This document shows positions 22,001 to 29,486 of a stretch of 64,000 bases of DNA, in pieces. This DNA is from PALSA-505 sp035308365 (GTDB lineage: Bacteria > Actinomycetota > Actinomycetes > Streptosporangiales > Streptosporangiaceae). The notes beneath the pieces are model-generated. The model worked only from the letters and a program-made list of their open reading frames with translations. It had not been told where the DNA came from and did no database searches. Every line of letters starts with the position of its first letter. Positions within the stretch are counted from its first letter, which is position 1. The stretch spans positions 1 to 64,000 of the forward strand of contig DATGGU010000104.1 of NCBI GenBank assembly GCA_035308365.1, written 5' to 3'. A program made the translations under genes and the position numbers.

Positions 22001-23336
22001 AGTGGTAGATGTCCCAGCCGGAATAGGTGCCGTACTGGTTCTGCTGGCCAGCGGCGAGCGTGTGCACCTGCATGTCCGAGCCCATGAACTGCCCGTTGAC
22101 GTCGCTGCTGATGTTGGGCTGCATGAAGTCCTTGTACAGCAGGCTGTAGAACTCCTGCGTCTGCGCGTACGTGCCGCCGGACACCTGGATCTCGCCGAGC
22201 AGGCCGTCCCAGGACGACTGGGCGGCGGCCTGGAGGCTGCCGAAGTCCCAGCCGGGGTTCTCGGTCTGCAGGTCGAGCTGGGCGTTGCCGGTGCTCACGT
22301 AGGAGATGGCCACCTTGGCGTCGATCACCGGGTTGCTCGTGGTGTCGAAGGTGAGGAAGACCGCGGCCGGGTTGGTCTGCCCGGACTCGGTGATCACCTG
22401 GGAGGCGGTGAACGGCTGGCTGAAGACGATGTCGAAGTGGACCGTGTACTCCTGCACCTGGCCGTCGTTCTTCGTCTCGCCGCAGAAGTGGCCGCTGGTG
22501 TCGGTGCCGGTGACCTCGTTGTTGCCGACGATCTGGGCGCTGTCGCCGAAGTCGCCGTTCTGGCTGTCCATCAGCTTGATCAGGAAGTCGGCCGAGGTGG
22601 TCGGCGGGAACGTGAACCGGCCCATGGCGGTGTGCGGGGTCGCGGTGAACTCCGAGGTGATCGTGTTGCTGGGGCCGTTGCTCTGCGCCGAGTAGTAACC
22701 GGCCTGCGCCACCTCACCGGTGTTGGTGAACGAGGTCGTGACGTTGTTCGGGTTGCCGCTCGGCAGCGCGCCCGTCATGGGCAGGATCGGCACGTCGCCG
22801 GCCGCGCCGCAGCCCGGGCCGGAGATGTGGGTCAGGCTGTAGCCGTCGAGCGTGGTGTCGCCGAAGTTGTAGCCGCCGCCGTCGCTGCGGTTGGGCAGCG
22901 TGTCCGGGCTCCACTGCACCATGCCGAACGGCACGTCGGCGCCCGGATAGGTGTTGCCGCCACCCGAGGTCCAGGTCCGCGTGTCCACCAGCGACGCGAG
23001 GTCGCTCGGGCTCACCGCGTGCGTGATCTTGGTCTGGTTCCTGGCGCCCTTTGGCCACTTGGAACGCGGCACGGGGCGCGGGCAGTCGATCAGGTGGCCG
23101 CTTTGTGTCACCGAGCAAGCGGTGCCGTGGCCGGTGGCCAGCTTGCCGCCGAGCGGAGCGGTGCTCAGGCCCGGAGCGGCACTCGGGCCCGGAGCGGCAC
23201 TGGCGCTGGCCGAGGGCCGCGGGCTGGCCGACGCGACCGGGCTGCCGGCCGCCATGCCGCCCGCCAGGACACCCGCAGCCGCCAGGACGGCCATGGCCGG
23301 CCAGCGGGCAGCGCGTGTCGCGAGCTTCCCCATCAT
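19041..23336 (-). CDS. Secreted GH92 family alpha-1,2-mannosidase-like enzyme (copy B) with duplicated C-terminal module
   Basis: The product is 1431 aa. A signal peptide (AVLAAAGVLAGGMAAGSPVA) and a Ser/Ala/Pro-rich linker precede a GH92 body closely similar to copy A (VDTRTWTSGGGNTYPGADVP, HISGPGCGAAGDVPILP, SGWDIYHSLSQLQAMLDP, NNDDLGANSSTFIWEMLGMY). After the NEW3-like segment comes one beta-sandwich module (ISSNSDVNVADFDNDGNSYS). An IPT/TIG domain follows (SLSPATAAAGQQVTINGSGF), then a second copy of the module (ISPDNNQSCANYDGDGFSYS). Copy A has only one module. The extra domains are probably for carbohydrate or wall binding (inference). AGGAGG lies 6 nt before the ATG; a second ATG follows directly. 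A LacI-type palindrome is ~92 bp upstream. Confidence 0.92.
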   Translation of the reverse strand: MMGKLATRAARWPAMAVLAAAGVLAGGMAAGSPVASASPRPSASASAAPGPSAAPGLSTAPLGGKLATGHGTACSVTQSGHLIDCPRPVPRSKWPKGARNQTKITHAVSPSDLASLVDTRTWTSGGGNTYPGADVPFGMVQWSPDTLPNRSDGGGYNFGDTTLDGYSLTHISGPGCGAAGDVPILPMTGALPSGNPNNVTTSFTNTGEVAQAGYYSAQSNGPSNTITSEFTATPHTAMGRFTFPPTTSADFLIKLMDSQNGDFGDSAQIVGNNEVTGTDTSGHFCGETKNDGQVQEYTVHFDIVFSQPFTASQVITESGQTNPAAVFLTFDTTSNPVIDAKVAISYVSTGNAQLDLQTENPGWDFGSLQAAAQSSWDGLLGEIQVSGGTYAQTQEFYSLLYKDFMQPNISSDVNGQFMGSDMQVHTLAAGQQNQYGTYSGWDIYHSLSQLQAMLDPQAASDQAQSLVNYYDENGILQQWGYLNLDNYVMVGDPAQSIIADYYAFGARNFNTQHALADMLKQATTVNDVRPGEALEAKYGYLPADGTYGCCNAHGTVATLLEYDSEDLALAQFASALGDTQDASMLEQRANNWENQFYPDNNLLNPRYENGQFVQGETPLSNENGEPYYVEGDAYEYLWNVPNDYSALFSLLGGNSTVAPEVRQYLSQPNGYGMFAELSNEFDFGEQYMGDYDGDPATTQQTVNTMLNTMYAPGPSGLPNNDDLGANSSTFIWEMLGMYPENSGSDNLVFASPHFPQASINLPNGHTININAPGASSTSYYVQNLKINGSPYSKLYVPFSTLSQGSTLDWTLGSSPSTWGTAPQDAPPSYPSGLRPVVAAASSQQVTVAPGGTATVQIVGRNATTSQQEVQSSVSAPSGLTVTTSSGNGRFSVPPSGQGTETLTVSASSSATQTFYTVPVTLSDGGTALPTVNITVLVAQPGSLLASYNNAGISSNSDVNVADFDNDGNSYSQEALAAAGLTAGQTTTVGGVPFTWPLPAPGYPDNTIASGQQITVNAPAGTQTLGFLGSATNGPSQGVATLHYSDGSKAQFWLGLSDWTLNAGRSQPSYGNQIAAHMTYRNCAGCPGGQDTVSTNVFFAGLPVDPSKTLTSVTLPNGATRGALHIFAIGTSSQALSPPVAASLSPATAAAGQQVTINGSGFGATQGSGYVAFSDNGVNWGAPGNLATFQIDSWSDTAITFTVPTPSGPNGVWAVAPGTVASVTVVNSSGAMSDTPVLQITPTSNPADYYDNAGISPDNNQSCANYDGDGFSYSADALAADNLTPGATVTADGHTFTWPNVAACGKDNILAAGQTMLVNGTSGATSLGLLGSSTNGSSQGTITINYTDGTSSTQTVSFTDWAQSPGGGDVAVATMPYRNSIGGSSQSITMYVFATTVPVDSSKTVASITFPDVSGSVGSSITAMHIFAVSLS

Positions 23337-23427
23337 GAAAGTCCTCCTAGGGCAGGATCCGGCACATCGTTCCGGCCCCCTAGGCTTCAGCCCGGCACCT
23401 CAGCCCGGTACGGTGCGGTAGCACTGA

Positions 23428-23445
23428 TCTGACAACGTTGTCAGA
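23428..23445. promoter_or_regulatory. LacI-family operator, 18-bp palindrome
   Basis: The site reads TCTGACAAC followed by its reverse complement. It shares the 14-bp core TGACAACGTTGTCA with the operator before GH92 copy A, which indicates one common LacI-family repressor. It lies between GH92 copy B (minus) and the CcdA gene (plus) and could affect either; the match with copy A favours GH92. Confidence 0.83.
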
Positions 23446-23576
23446 CTCGGCGCTCATCGTCTCTCCGTACACCGTTGGTGTCAATGGGCAGGTGCCCTTG
23501 GTAAAGATGCGGCCGGGCCGTCCGGAGGAAGTGCGGCGGCGCGGATAGGTTGTACGGGCAGGAGGTGAAACCCGGG

Positions 23577-24362
23577 ATGAGTGCGGGGACGTTGGTCACG
23601 AGCGGGCCGCTCATCGTGGCCGTGCCGGTGGCCGCGGCGGCCGGGGCGATCACCTTCCTGTCGCCGTGCTGCCTGCCGCTCATCCCCGGCTACCTGTCCT
23701 ATGTGACCGGCATGTCCGGCGCCGACGTCCAGGCCGCCGCCACGCCGGAGGACGGAACGGGGCAGCGCACCGGGCGGGGCCGGACGGTCCTCGGGGCGGC
23801 GCTGGTGGTGCTGGGCTTCTCCGCCCTGTTCGCCGCCTACGGCGCCGCGTTCGGCGGCCTCGGTTCGCTGCTGCTGACCCACCAGCAGGGCCTGTTCCAG
23901 GTGCTGGGCGCGGTGACGATCCTGCTCGGCCTGCTGTTCGCCGGGGTCTTCGACCGGTTCACGCTGGCCGGGCGGATGCTCAAGCCGTCGGTCCGGCCAC
24001 GGGCCGGGCTGGCCGGGGCCCCGCTGCTCGGCGTGCTGTTCGGCCTCGGCTGGACGCCGTGCAGCGGGCCGACGCTGACCGCGGTGCTCGGCCTGGCCGC
24101 GACGACCGGCACCGCGGGCCGCGGCGCCTTCCTGCTCTTCATCTACGCCCTTGGCCTGGGCGTGCCGTTCCTGATCGTGGCGGTGCTGTTCCAGCGGGGG
24201 ATGAGGGGGTTCGCCTTCGCCCGCAACCACGCCAGGCAGGTCATGCGCGTGGGTGGCGCCCTGCTGGTCATCGTCGGCGTCCTCCAGGTGAGCGGGGCCT
24301 GGGCGGACGTCATGATCTGGCTGAAGGTCCACTGGGTGGTCAGCTACAACTCGCCCATCTGA
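23577..24362 (+). CDS. ccdA: CcdA/DsbD-type cytochrome c biogenesis membrane protein
   Basis: The product is 261 aa with six hydrophobic helices. The two redox cysteines lie in the characteristic positions FLSPCCLPLIPGYLSYVTG (helix 1) and LFGLGWTPCSGPTLTAVL (helix 4). CcdA passes electrons from cytoplasmic thioredoxin across the membrane to extracytoplasmic thioredoxin-like proteins for heme attachment or disulfide reduction. The first helix has CC where the family usually has PC. The ATG chosen has AGGAGGTG about 9 nt upstream; an upstream in-frame start ten codons earlier has none. The other ccs genes (resB, resC) are not next to it. An MFS remnant overlaps its 3' end on the other strand. 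Confidence 0.9.
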   Translation: MSAGTLVTSGPLIVAVPVAAAAGAITFLSPCCLPLIPGYLSYVTGMSGADVQAAATPEDGTGQRTGRGRTVLGAALVVLGFSALFAAYGAAFGGLGSLLLTHQQGLFQVLGAVTILLGLLFAGVFDRFTLAGRMLKPSVRPRAGLAGAPLLGVLFGLGWTPCSGPTLTAVLGLAATTGTAGRGAFLLFIYALGLGVPFLIVAVLFQRGMRGFAFARNHARQVMRVGGALLVIVGVLQVSGAWADVMIWLKVHWVVSYNSPI

Positions 24363-24514
24363 GGCCGCCGCTCCCGGTAGCTTCGCAGGCCCGGCAGCAC
24401 GGCGGTGATGACGGCCACACCGGCGATGCACAGCAGGCCGCGGAAATCCGCCGCGGTCCGCAGCGGAGTCAGGTCCATCCGCAGCCCGCGCAGCCAGCCC
24501 AGGCGCCCGGTCAT
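24344..24514 (-). pseudogene. Internally deleted remnant of an EntS-like MFS transporter
   Basis: This 56-codon frame was translated by hand. Residues 1-25 (LRMDLTPLRTAADFRG) match the start of EntS-type MFS exporters, which usually read DLTPLR-x-S-x-DFRRLW. The next part (GLLCIAGVAVITAVLPGLRS) matches the very last helix and tail of the same family, followed by a basic end YRERRP. About 350 residues that should lie between them are missing, with the frame kept. The best reading is an in-frame internal deletion that left the two ends joined. Its last 19 bp overlap the 3' end of ccdA. A functional mini-protein with one helix cannot be excluded. Confidence 0.55.
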
Positions 24515-24594
24515 TTCGGTCTCTCGTGTTCGGGATCAAGGCTGGCGACCATACTTCGCCAGGAGCCGAACGGTCCACGGATTAATCTCGCTGA

Positions 24595-25071
24595 ATGACT
24601 GCCATGGAGCACACCGAGACCAGCAACCCTGCCGCCGCGGTGGTGGCCGGTGTCCAGCGGATACTCGAACTCGCCCAGACCTGGCTGGCCTGGGACGGGA
24701 CCCCGCACCTGGCCGGGGACGGGGTCCGGATCTATACGCCGGCCAAGGCCATCCGGCGGCATGCCGACCACCTGATCGACCATCTGGCCGAGATCGAGGC
24801 CCTGCTGGCCGGCCAGGAAACCGAGCCGGACGAGTGGCACGCCAGCAACGTCACGCTGGCCAGCGACTGGGCATCGTTCACCGAGGCCGACCTCAACGAG
24901 GCGAGGCAGCGGCTGCGCCGGCTCGCCCAGGCCTACCTGCACCGCCTGGCCGTCGCCGGGCGGCCGGAGTGGGATGCCCCGCGCGGTTCGCACTGGACGA
25001 TCCGCGAGATCACCGAGCACGTCGCCGGTGCCTGGTACGCCGAGCAGGTCGGCGACCTCAGCAAGCGGTGA
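24595..25071 (+). CDS. DinB-like four-helix-bundle protein
   Basis: The product is 158 aa. It is helical and carries conserved histidines at DinB-like positions: AIRRHADHLIDHLAEIEALL near residue 55 and WTIREITEHVAGAWYAEQVG near the C-terminus. The DinB/mycothiol-dependent enzyme family uses three histidines to bind a divalent metal, and many actinobacterial members act in thiol-dependent detoxification. The first residues of the family are often less conserved, and I cannot identify the substrate. The ATG lies 80 bp from the start of the MFS remnant on the other strand. No clear Shine-Dalgarno is present, so a leaderless or weakly translated message is possible. Confidence 0.75.
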   Translation: MTAMEHTETSNPAAAVVAGVQRILELAQTWLAWDGTPHLAGDGVRIYTPAKAIRRHADHLIDHLAEIEALLAGQETEPDEWHASNVTLASDWASFTEADLNEARQRLRRLAQAYLHRLAVAGRPEWDAPRGSHWTIREITEHVAGAWYAEQVGDLSKR

Positions 25072-25132
25072 GCCCGGCGCCCGCCGCCCGTAGCGCACCG
25101 GGCAGCGACACGGCCGGGGGCCCGGGCTCAGC

Positions 25133-28100
25133 TCAGCGTGGCGGCAGCGGCGGGCGGCGCTTGCCGGGGCGCTGTGAGGTGTCCGGTGTGGTCAGTGGCG
25201 GCCTGGCGTCGAGGGCCTCCAGCGCGAGCTGGATGGCGGCTTCCAGCTGGCAGTCCCGGCCCGCGGCCCAGTCGTCGGGTGAGTTGAGCACCTCCACGTC
25301 CGGCTCGGCGCCACGGTTCTCCAGGTTCCAGCCGTAGCCGTCCAGCCAGGTCGCGTACCGGGGCACGCTGATCCAGGTGCCGTCCACCAGGTGGTGTCCC
25401 CCACCGTCCATCCCGACCACGCCACCCCAGGTACGGGCGCCCACGATCGGACCGAGCCCGAGGCCGTGGATGGCCGCCGTCACGATGTCACCGTCCGAGC
25501 CGGCGAACTCGTCGGTCACCGTGATGAGCGGGCCGCGTGGGGCGTCCCGCGGGTAGGTCATGGGGCGCAGCCAGCGCGGCACGCTCCAGCCGAGCACCCG
25601 GCGGGCCAGCTTTTCCACCACGAGCTGGGAGACATGGCCGCCGCGGTTGCCCCGCACGTCCACGATCAGCGCTCCGTGGGTCATCTCCATCCGCAGGTCG
25701 CGGTGGAAGTGTGCCCATCCCGCGCCCATCATGTCCGGCACGTGCAGGTAGCCGATCCGGCCACCGCCGAGCTCGCGCACCAGGCTGCGCCGGCTCGCCA
25801 CCCAGTCCTGGTAGCGCAGCCTCTCCTCGTCGGCCAGCGGGACGACGACCACCCGGCGGGCCTCGCCGCCTTCGGCCGGGGCCAGCGTCAGCTCGACCGG
25901 CACATCCGCCGCGCCTACCAGCAGCGGACCGGGCCCGGCCAGCGGGTCCACCGGCTGGCCGTCCACGGCGATCAGGCTGTCTCCCGGCCGGGCCACCACA
26001 CCCGGCGCGGCCAGCGGCGAGCGGGCCCGCGGATCCGAGGACTCGCCCGGCAGCACCCGGGCGATCCGCCAGCGCCCGTCGGCGCCACCGTCCAGGTCGG
26101 CGCCGAGCATCCCGACGTTCTCACCGCCGCCGCGGCTGGACGCCTCCCTGACGTAGGCGTGGGAGGTGTTCAGCTCGCCGAAGACCTCCCAGAGCAGGTC
26201 GGCGAAGTCGTCACTGCTCGCTATCCGGTCGAGCAGCGGCCGGTACTGGCCGAGGATCTCATCCCACGCCACGCCGGACATGTCGGCGACCCAGAAGTCG
26301 TGCCGCATGATCCGGCCGGCCTCACCGTAGGCATGCCGCCACAACGCGGCGGGATCGGCCATGAAGCGCGCCCTGGACAGGTCGATGCTGACCGTGTCCC
26401 CCGGCCCGTCGGGGTCCTCCTTGCGCTCGGCGGAGATCACCCGCAGGTCGCCGCGGTCGCTCACCACCATCCTGGTCCCGTCGCCGCTCACGTCGAACCA
26501 GTCAAGCTCGCCGGCCAGCTCGGTACACCGCCGCTTGTCCAGGTCGAACCGTTCGAGCGACGCCCTGGGCCGGGAGCCGTTGAGGTCGGCGGCGCCTTCG
26601 CCCATGGTCCCGGTCAGCGGTTCGCTGAGCCAGGCGAGACCACCCTTGACCGGCTGCAGGCTGGAGTACCGCGCCTCGGGGACCGGCACCTGCACAACCC
26701 GTCCGGCCAGGCCCTCGGCGTCCACCGTGACCGTCACAGGCCCGGCTTCCTTGTCCGGGCCATCGGCGTCGTCCGCCTGGCCCGCTGGCCGGCCTTCGGG
26801 TAGCGGCGCGAACGGGGACGGTGTGCCCGCGGCGAGCGGTACCAGGTACGGCCGGCAGCCGAACGGGAACGACAGGTCGAAGAAGTGCGCGTCGTACACG
26901 GGGTCGAAGCTGCGCCAGGACAGGAAGGCCAGGTAGCGTCCGTCGAGCGTGAACACCGGGTCGGTGTCGGTGAACCGCCCGTCGGTGACATCCACCAGCG
27001 GGCCGGCCGGCAGCCGGGCCAGCCGGATCCTGGTCAGCGGGCGTGGCCCGGGCTGCGACCAGGCCAGCCAGGCCGAGTCCGGGGAGAAGGACAGGCCCTC
27101 GACCGGCCCGTCCGATGACGCTGCCAGCTCACTGACCTGGCCCGAGAGGACATCGACGAGGAAGAGCCGCCCGTCTCTGGCCGCGATGGCCACCGTGCCG
27201 CCGTCCGGTGCCGCGGCGAGCTCCTCCGCCCGGCCGAACTCCCCCGCCGCCAGCCGGCGCGGCTGCCCCGCGGATGCGCCTGCCGGTGCGATCTCCAGGG
27301 CCTGCCCATCCTCGGTGTCGCTCACCCACGCGACCTGCCCGGTCCGGCCGAGCACCCTGGGCAGCCGGGCTCTCGGGGTCACGGCCAGCGCCCTGGCGGG
27401 ACCGTCCTTATGGGTCAGCCAGTGCACCGAGCCGCGCACCTCCACCGCGCTCGCCTGGCCGGTATGGTCGCAGGACAGGTCGCCGAGATGATCCTCGGCC
27501 GAGACCAGCCCGCCGCGGCGGCCGAGGCCGGGCGAGCCCAGCCTGATGTCCACCGGGTGCGCCTCGCCGTCCAGGTCTTCGAGCAGCCAGATGTCACCGG
27601 CGCACTGGTAGACCACGCGCCATCCGTCGGTGCTCGCCTGGCGTGCGTAGAACCCGTCATGGTCGGTATGCCGCCGCAGGCCGCCGCCGTCGAAGTCGCA
27701 GGAGTACAGGTTGGCCGTGCCCTCATGGTCGGCGAGAAAGGCGAGCCGGCCGCCGACGACCATGGGGCAGTCGAACTGGCCGCCCAGGGTCTCGGCGATC
27801 CTGGCGAACGGCGCCGTCCCGTCCTGCCCACCGCGGCTTAGCCACAGCCGCCCTGCGCATCCGCCGCGGTAGCGCTTCCAGTAGGCGGGTTCGCGCGGGT
27901 GGCGCCCGGTGAGCAGCGCCACGGCGTCACGCTCGACCGCGAGGTCCGACACCGGGCCGAACGCCAGCCGCCGGGGCACCCCGCCGTCCGGCCGCACCGC
28001 GTGCGCCCAGGTGTAATGATCGAACGGCTGGCCAGCGGCGGTGACCACCAGCACCTCGCCGTCCGGCGACCAGCCCCGGACCCGCGTCGCATAGTCACCC

Positions 28101-28354
28101 CAGAACGTGAGCCTGCGGCCGTCACCACCGTTCAGGCTGGTCACGTACACCTCGGGTGGGCCGTCGCGGCTGCCGGTCCAGGCGACCATGCTGCCGTCCC
28201 GGGCGAGCCGGGGCCAGCCGGCCCGGGCCCGGTCGGTGGTCAGCCGCCAGGGCCGCCCGCCGGCGGCCGGTGCCAGCCAGACGTCATCCTCCGCGATGAA
28301 GGTGAGCAGGTCGCCTTGGAGATGCGGAAAGCGCAGGTACCCGTCCGAAGTCAC
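25133..28354 (-). CDS. Tricorn-type S41 peptidase
   Basis: The product is 1073 aa, the usual size of tricorn protease. The N-terminal ~650 residues form two beta-propellers (repeats such as GRPWRLTTDRARAGWPRLA and DGGTVAIAARDGRLFLVD). A C1 helical part (ILGQYRPLLDRIASSDDFAD), a PDZ domain (VVARPGDSLIAVDGQPVDP) and the S41 catalytic domain follow. The nucleophile region is DEFAGSDGD, and IVDVRGNRGG marks the substrate-binding strand. The general-base region is ELNTSHAYVRE. Tricorn trims oligopeptides produced by the proteasome in the cytoplasm; no signal peptide is seen, in agreement. The GTG start has no strong ribosome-binding site. The C26 peptidase gene lies 124 bp upstream on the same strand. 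Confidence 0.92.
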   Translation of the reverse strand: MTSDGYLRFPHLQGDLLTFIAEDDVWLAPAAGGRPWRLTTDRARAGWPRLARDGSMVAWTGSRDGPPEVYVTSLNGGDGRRLTFWGDYATRVRGWSPDGEVLVVTAAGQPFDHYTWAHAVRPDGGVPRRLAFGPVSDLAVERDAVALLTGRHPREPAYWKRYRGGCAGRLWLSRGGQDGTAPFARIAETLGGQFDCPMVVGGRLAFLADHEGTANLYSCDFDGGGLRRHTDHDGFYARQASTDGWRVVYQCAGDIWLLEDLDGEAHPVDIRLGSPGLGRRGGLVSAEDHLGDLSCDHTGQASAVEVRGSVHWLTHKDGPARALAVTPRARLPRVLGRTGQVAWVSDTEDGQALEIAPAGASAGQPRRLAAGEFGRAEELAAAPDGGTVAIAARDGRLFLVDVLSGQVSELAASSDGPVEGLSFSPDSAWLAWSQPGPRPLTRIRLARLPAGPLVDVTDGRFTDTDPVFTLDGRYLAFLSWRSFDPVYDAHFFDLSFPFGCRPYLVPLAAGTPSPFAPLPEGRPAGQADDADGPDKEAGPVTVTVDAEGLAGRVVQVPVPEARYSSLQPVKGGLAWLSEPLTGTMGEGAADLNGSRPRASLERFDLDKRRCTELAGELDWFDVSGDGTRMVVSDRGDLRVISAERKEDPDGPGDTVSIDLSRARFMADPAALWRHAYGEAGRIMRHDFWVADMSGVAWDEILGQYRPLLDRIASSDDFADLLWEVFGELNTSHAYVREASSRGGGENVGMLGADLDGGADGRWRIARVLPGESSDPRARSPLAAPGVVARPGDSLIAVDGQPVDPLAGPGPLLVGAADVPVELTLAPAEGGEARRVVVVPLADEERLRYQDWVASRRSLVRELGGGRIGYLHVPDMMGAGWAHFHRDLRMEMTHGALIVDVRGNRGGHVSQLVVEKLARRVLGWSVPRWLRPMTYPRDAPRGPLITVTDEFAGSDGDIVTAAIHGLGLGPIVGARTWGGVVGMDGGGHHLVDGTWISVPRYATWLDGYGWNLENRGAEPDVEVLNSPDDWAAGRDCQLEAAIQLALEALDARPPLTTPDTSQRPGKRRPPLPPR

Positions 28355-28478
28355 CGGAACATGTTAGAGCCTCGCCACCGGCCCGCTTCGGCCCGCCTTT
28401 GCCAGCCTGAGCTGACAAGCGCGGCCGCGACCGCGTCATCGAGGTGAGCGGGCGCGGGGACGGCGGCTGGGGGTCTTT

Positions 28479-29180
28479 TTACCTGGTGGCGGCCGCGGCG
28501 ACCAGTTGCTGGAACAGGCGCAGGTCGTCCTCTTCCTCGGGATGCCACTGCACCCCGATCGCGAACGGGTGCCCCTGCAGCTCGACCGCTTCCACGATCT
28601 GGTCGTCGGCCCAGGCGACCGCCAGCAGCCCGGTGCCGAGCCGCTGCACGGCCTGATGGTGCCGGGTGGGCACCGAGGCGTTCGCGCCGAGGATCTGGCC
28701 GAGCTTGCTGCTCGCGCTGAGCTGCACGTCGTGCGTTGACAGCTTCACCGGATCGGGGGCGTGCCGGTCGTGCCCGACCGCCTCCGGCAGATGCTGGATG
28801 AGCGTTCCGCCCCTGACCACGTTGAGCACGTGCATCCCGCGGCACACCCCGAGGAAGGGGCGCCCGGCGTCGATCGCCGCGCGGGCCAGCGCGAGGTCGA
28901 AGGTGTCCCGCCTGCGGTCGGCCGCGGTCGTCTGGTCATGCCGCATCGCCCCGTACAGCCGCGGGTCGAGGTCGGGCCCGCAGGAGATCAGCAAGCCGTC
29001 GAGGCCGGCCACCAGCCGTGGCACGGAGTCGATGGGGACCGGTGGCAGGATGACCGGGATGCCGCCAGCTCGTTCGACGGCCCGGCTGAATGTGACCGGG
29101 GACAGCACTGCCTCACGCACGAAGTCGGCCCACCTGGCTGGCTCGAGGTAGCCGGTGATGCCGATGATCGGCCGGGCCAT
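28479..29180 (-). CDS. Class I glutamine amidotransferase-like peptidase C26 (PuuD-type gamma-glutamyl hydrolase)
   Basis: The product is 233 aa. The catalytic triad is visible: the nucleophile in FLGVCRGMHVLNV near residue 107 and His-Glu in IGVQWHPEEE near the C-terminus. The start GITGYLEPARW and GLLISCGPDLDPRLYG fit the PuuD/peptidase C26 family, which hydrolyses gamma-glutamyl-GABA or related gamma-glutamyl amides. In the usual motif GGxD the second position here reads SCGPDLDP. The start was placed at the ATG with GAAGGA upstream; earlier in-frame ATGs lack a ribosome-binding site. It heads a possible two-gene unit with the tricorn peptidase. Lack of puuA/puuB neighbours leaves the substrate open. 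Confidence 0.85.
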   Translation of the reverse strand: MARPIIGITGYLEPARWADFVREAVLSPVTFSRAVERAGGIPVILPPVPIDSVPRLVAGLDGLLISCGPDLDPRLYGAMRHDQTTAADRRRDTFDLALARAAIDAGRPFLGVCRGMHVLNVVRGGTLIQHLPEAVGHDRHAPDPVKLSTHDVQLSASSKLGQILGANASVPTRHHQAVQRLGTGLLAVAWADDQIVEAVELQGHPFAIGVQWHPEEEDDLRLFQQLVAAAATR

Positions 29181-29486
29181 GCGTCCTTCTTCGCGTGAGG
29201 CCATATGCCCATGATGGTGCATAACGCCTATGGAGGGCGGCCACAACTACGGAACCCGCCAGCCCGGCCGCCCGGTGGGCCCCCTCCGGCCATGGTCCGC
29301 CACCGGGCTGGCACTCAAGTTAACGATCGGGGATTCGCTTTTCGGCCGGAGTTAGGAAAGCATATCTAACCGGTAAGCTATAAGCCCGCGCCGGGAATCT
29401 GCGTTCATGTCGCCCGATGGCATAACCGGATACATGGCCGCTTCCAGCGGCTAACCACGAGGGCGAATCTACTAAGTAAATCCGTA
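29181..29486. other. 306-bp divergent promoter region
   Basis: This AT-richer stretch (about 29318-29390) lies between the C26 peptidase (minus) and the flavohemoprotein (plus), as expected for two divergent promoters. I see the imperfect repeats CATATCTAACC and AAGCTATAAG but no perfect palindrome, and I cannot match it to a known nitric-oxide regulator site by eye. Confidence 0.5.

Noticed and set aside
20211..23432. A 1073-codon plus-strand frame opposite GH92 copy B
   Set aside because: It is an antisense shadow of high-GC coding DNA, Arg/Val/Gly-rich with no domain, and the minus strand carries clear GH92 motifs.
28359..28366. AACATGTT palindrome just upstream of the tricorn gene
   Set aside because: Eight base pairs are too short to support an operator without conservation data.
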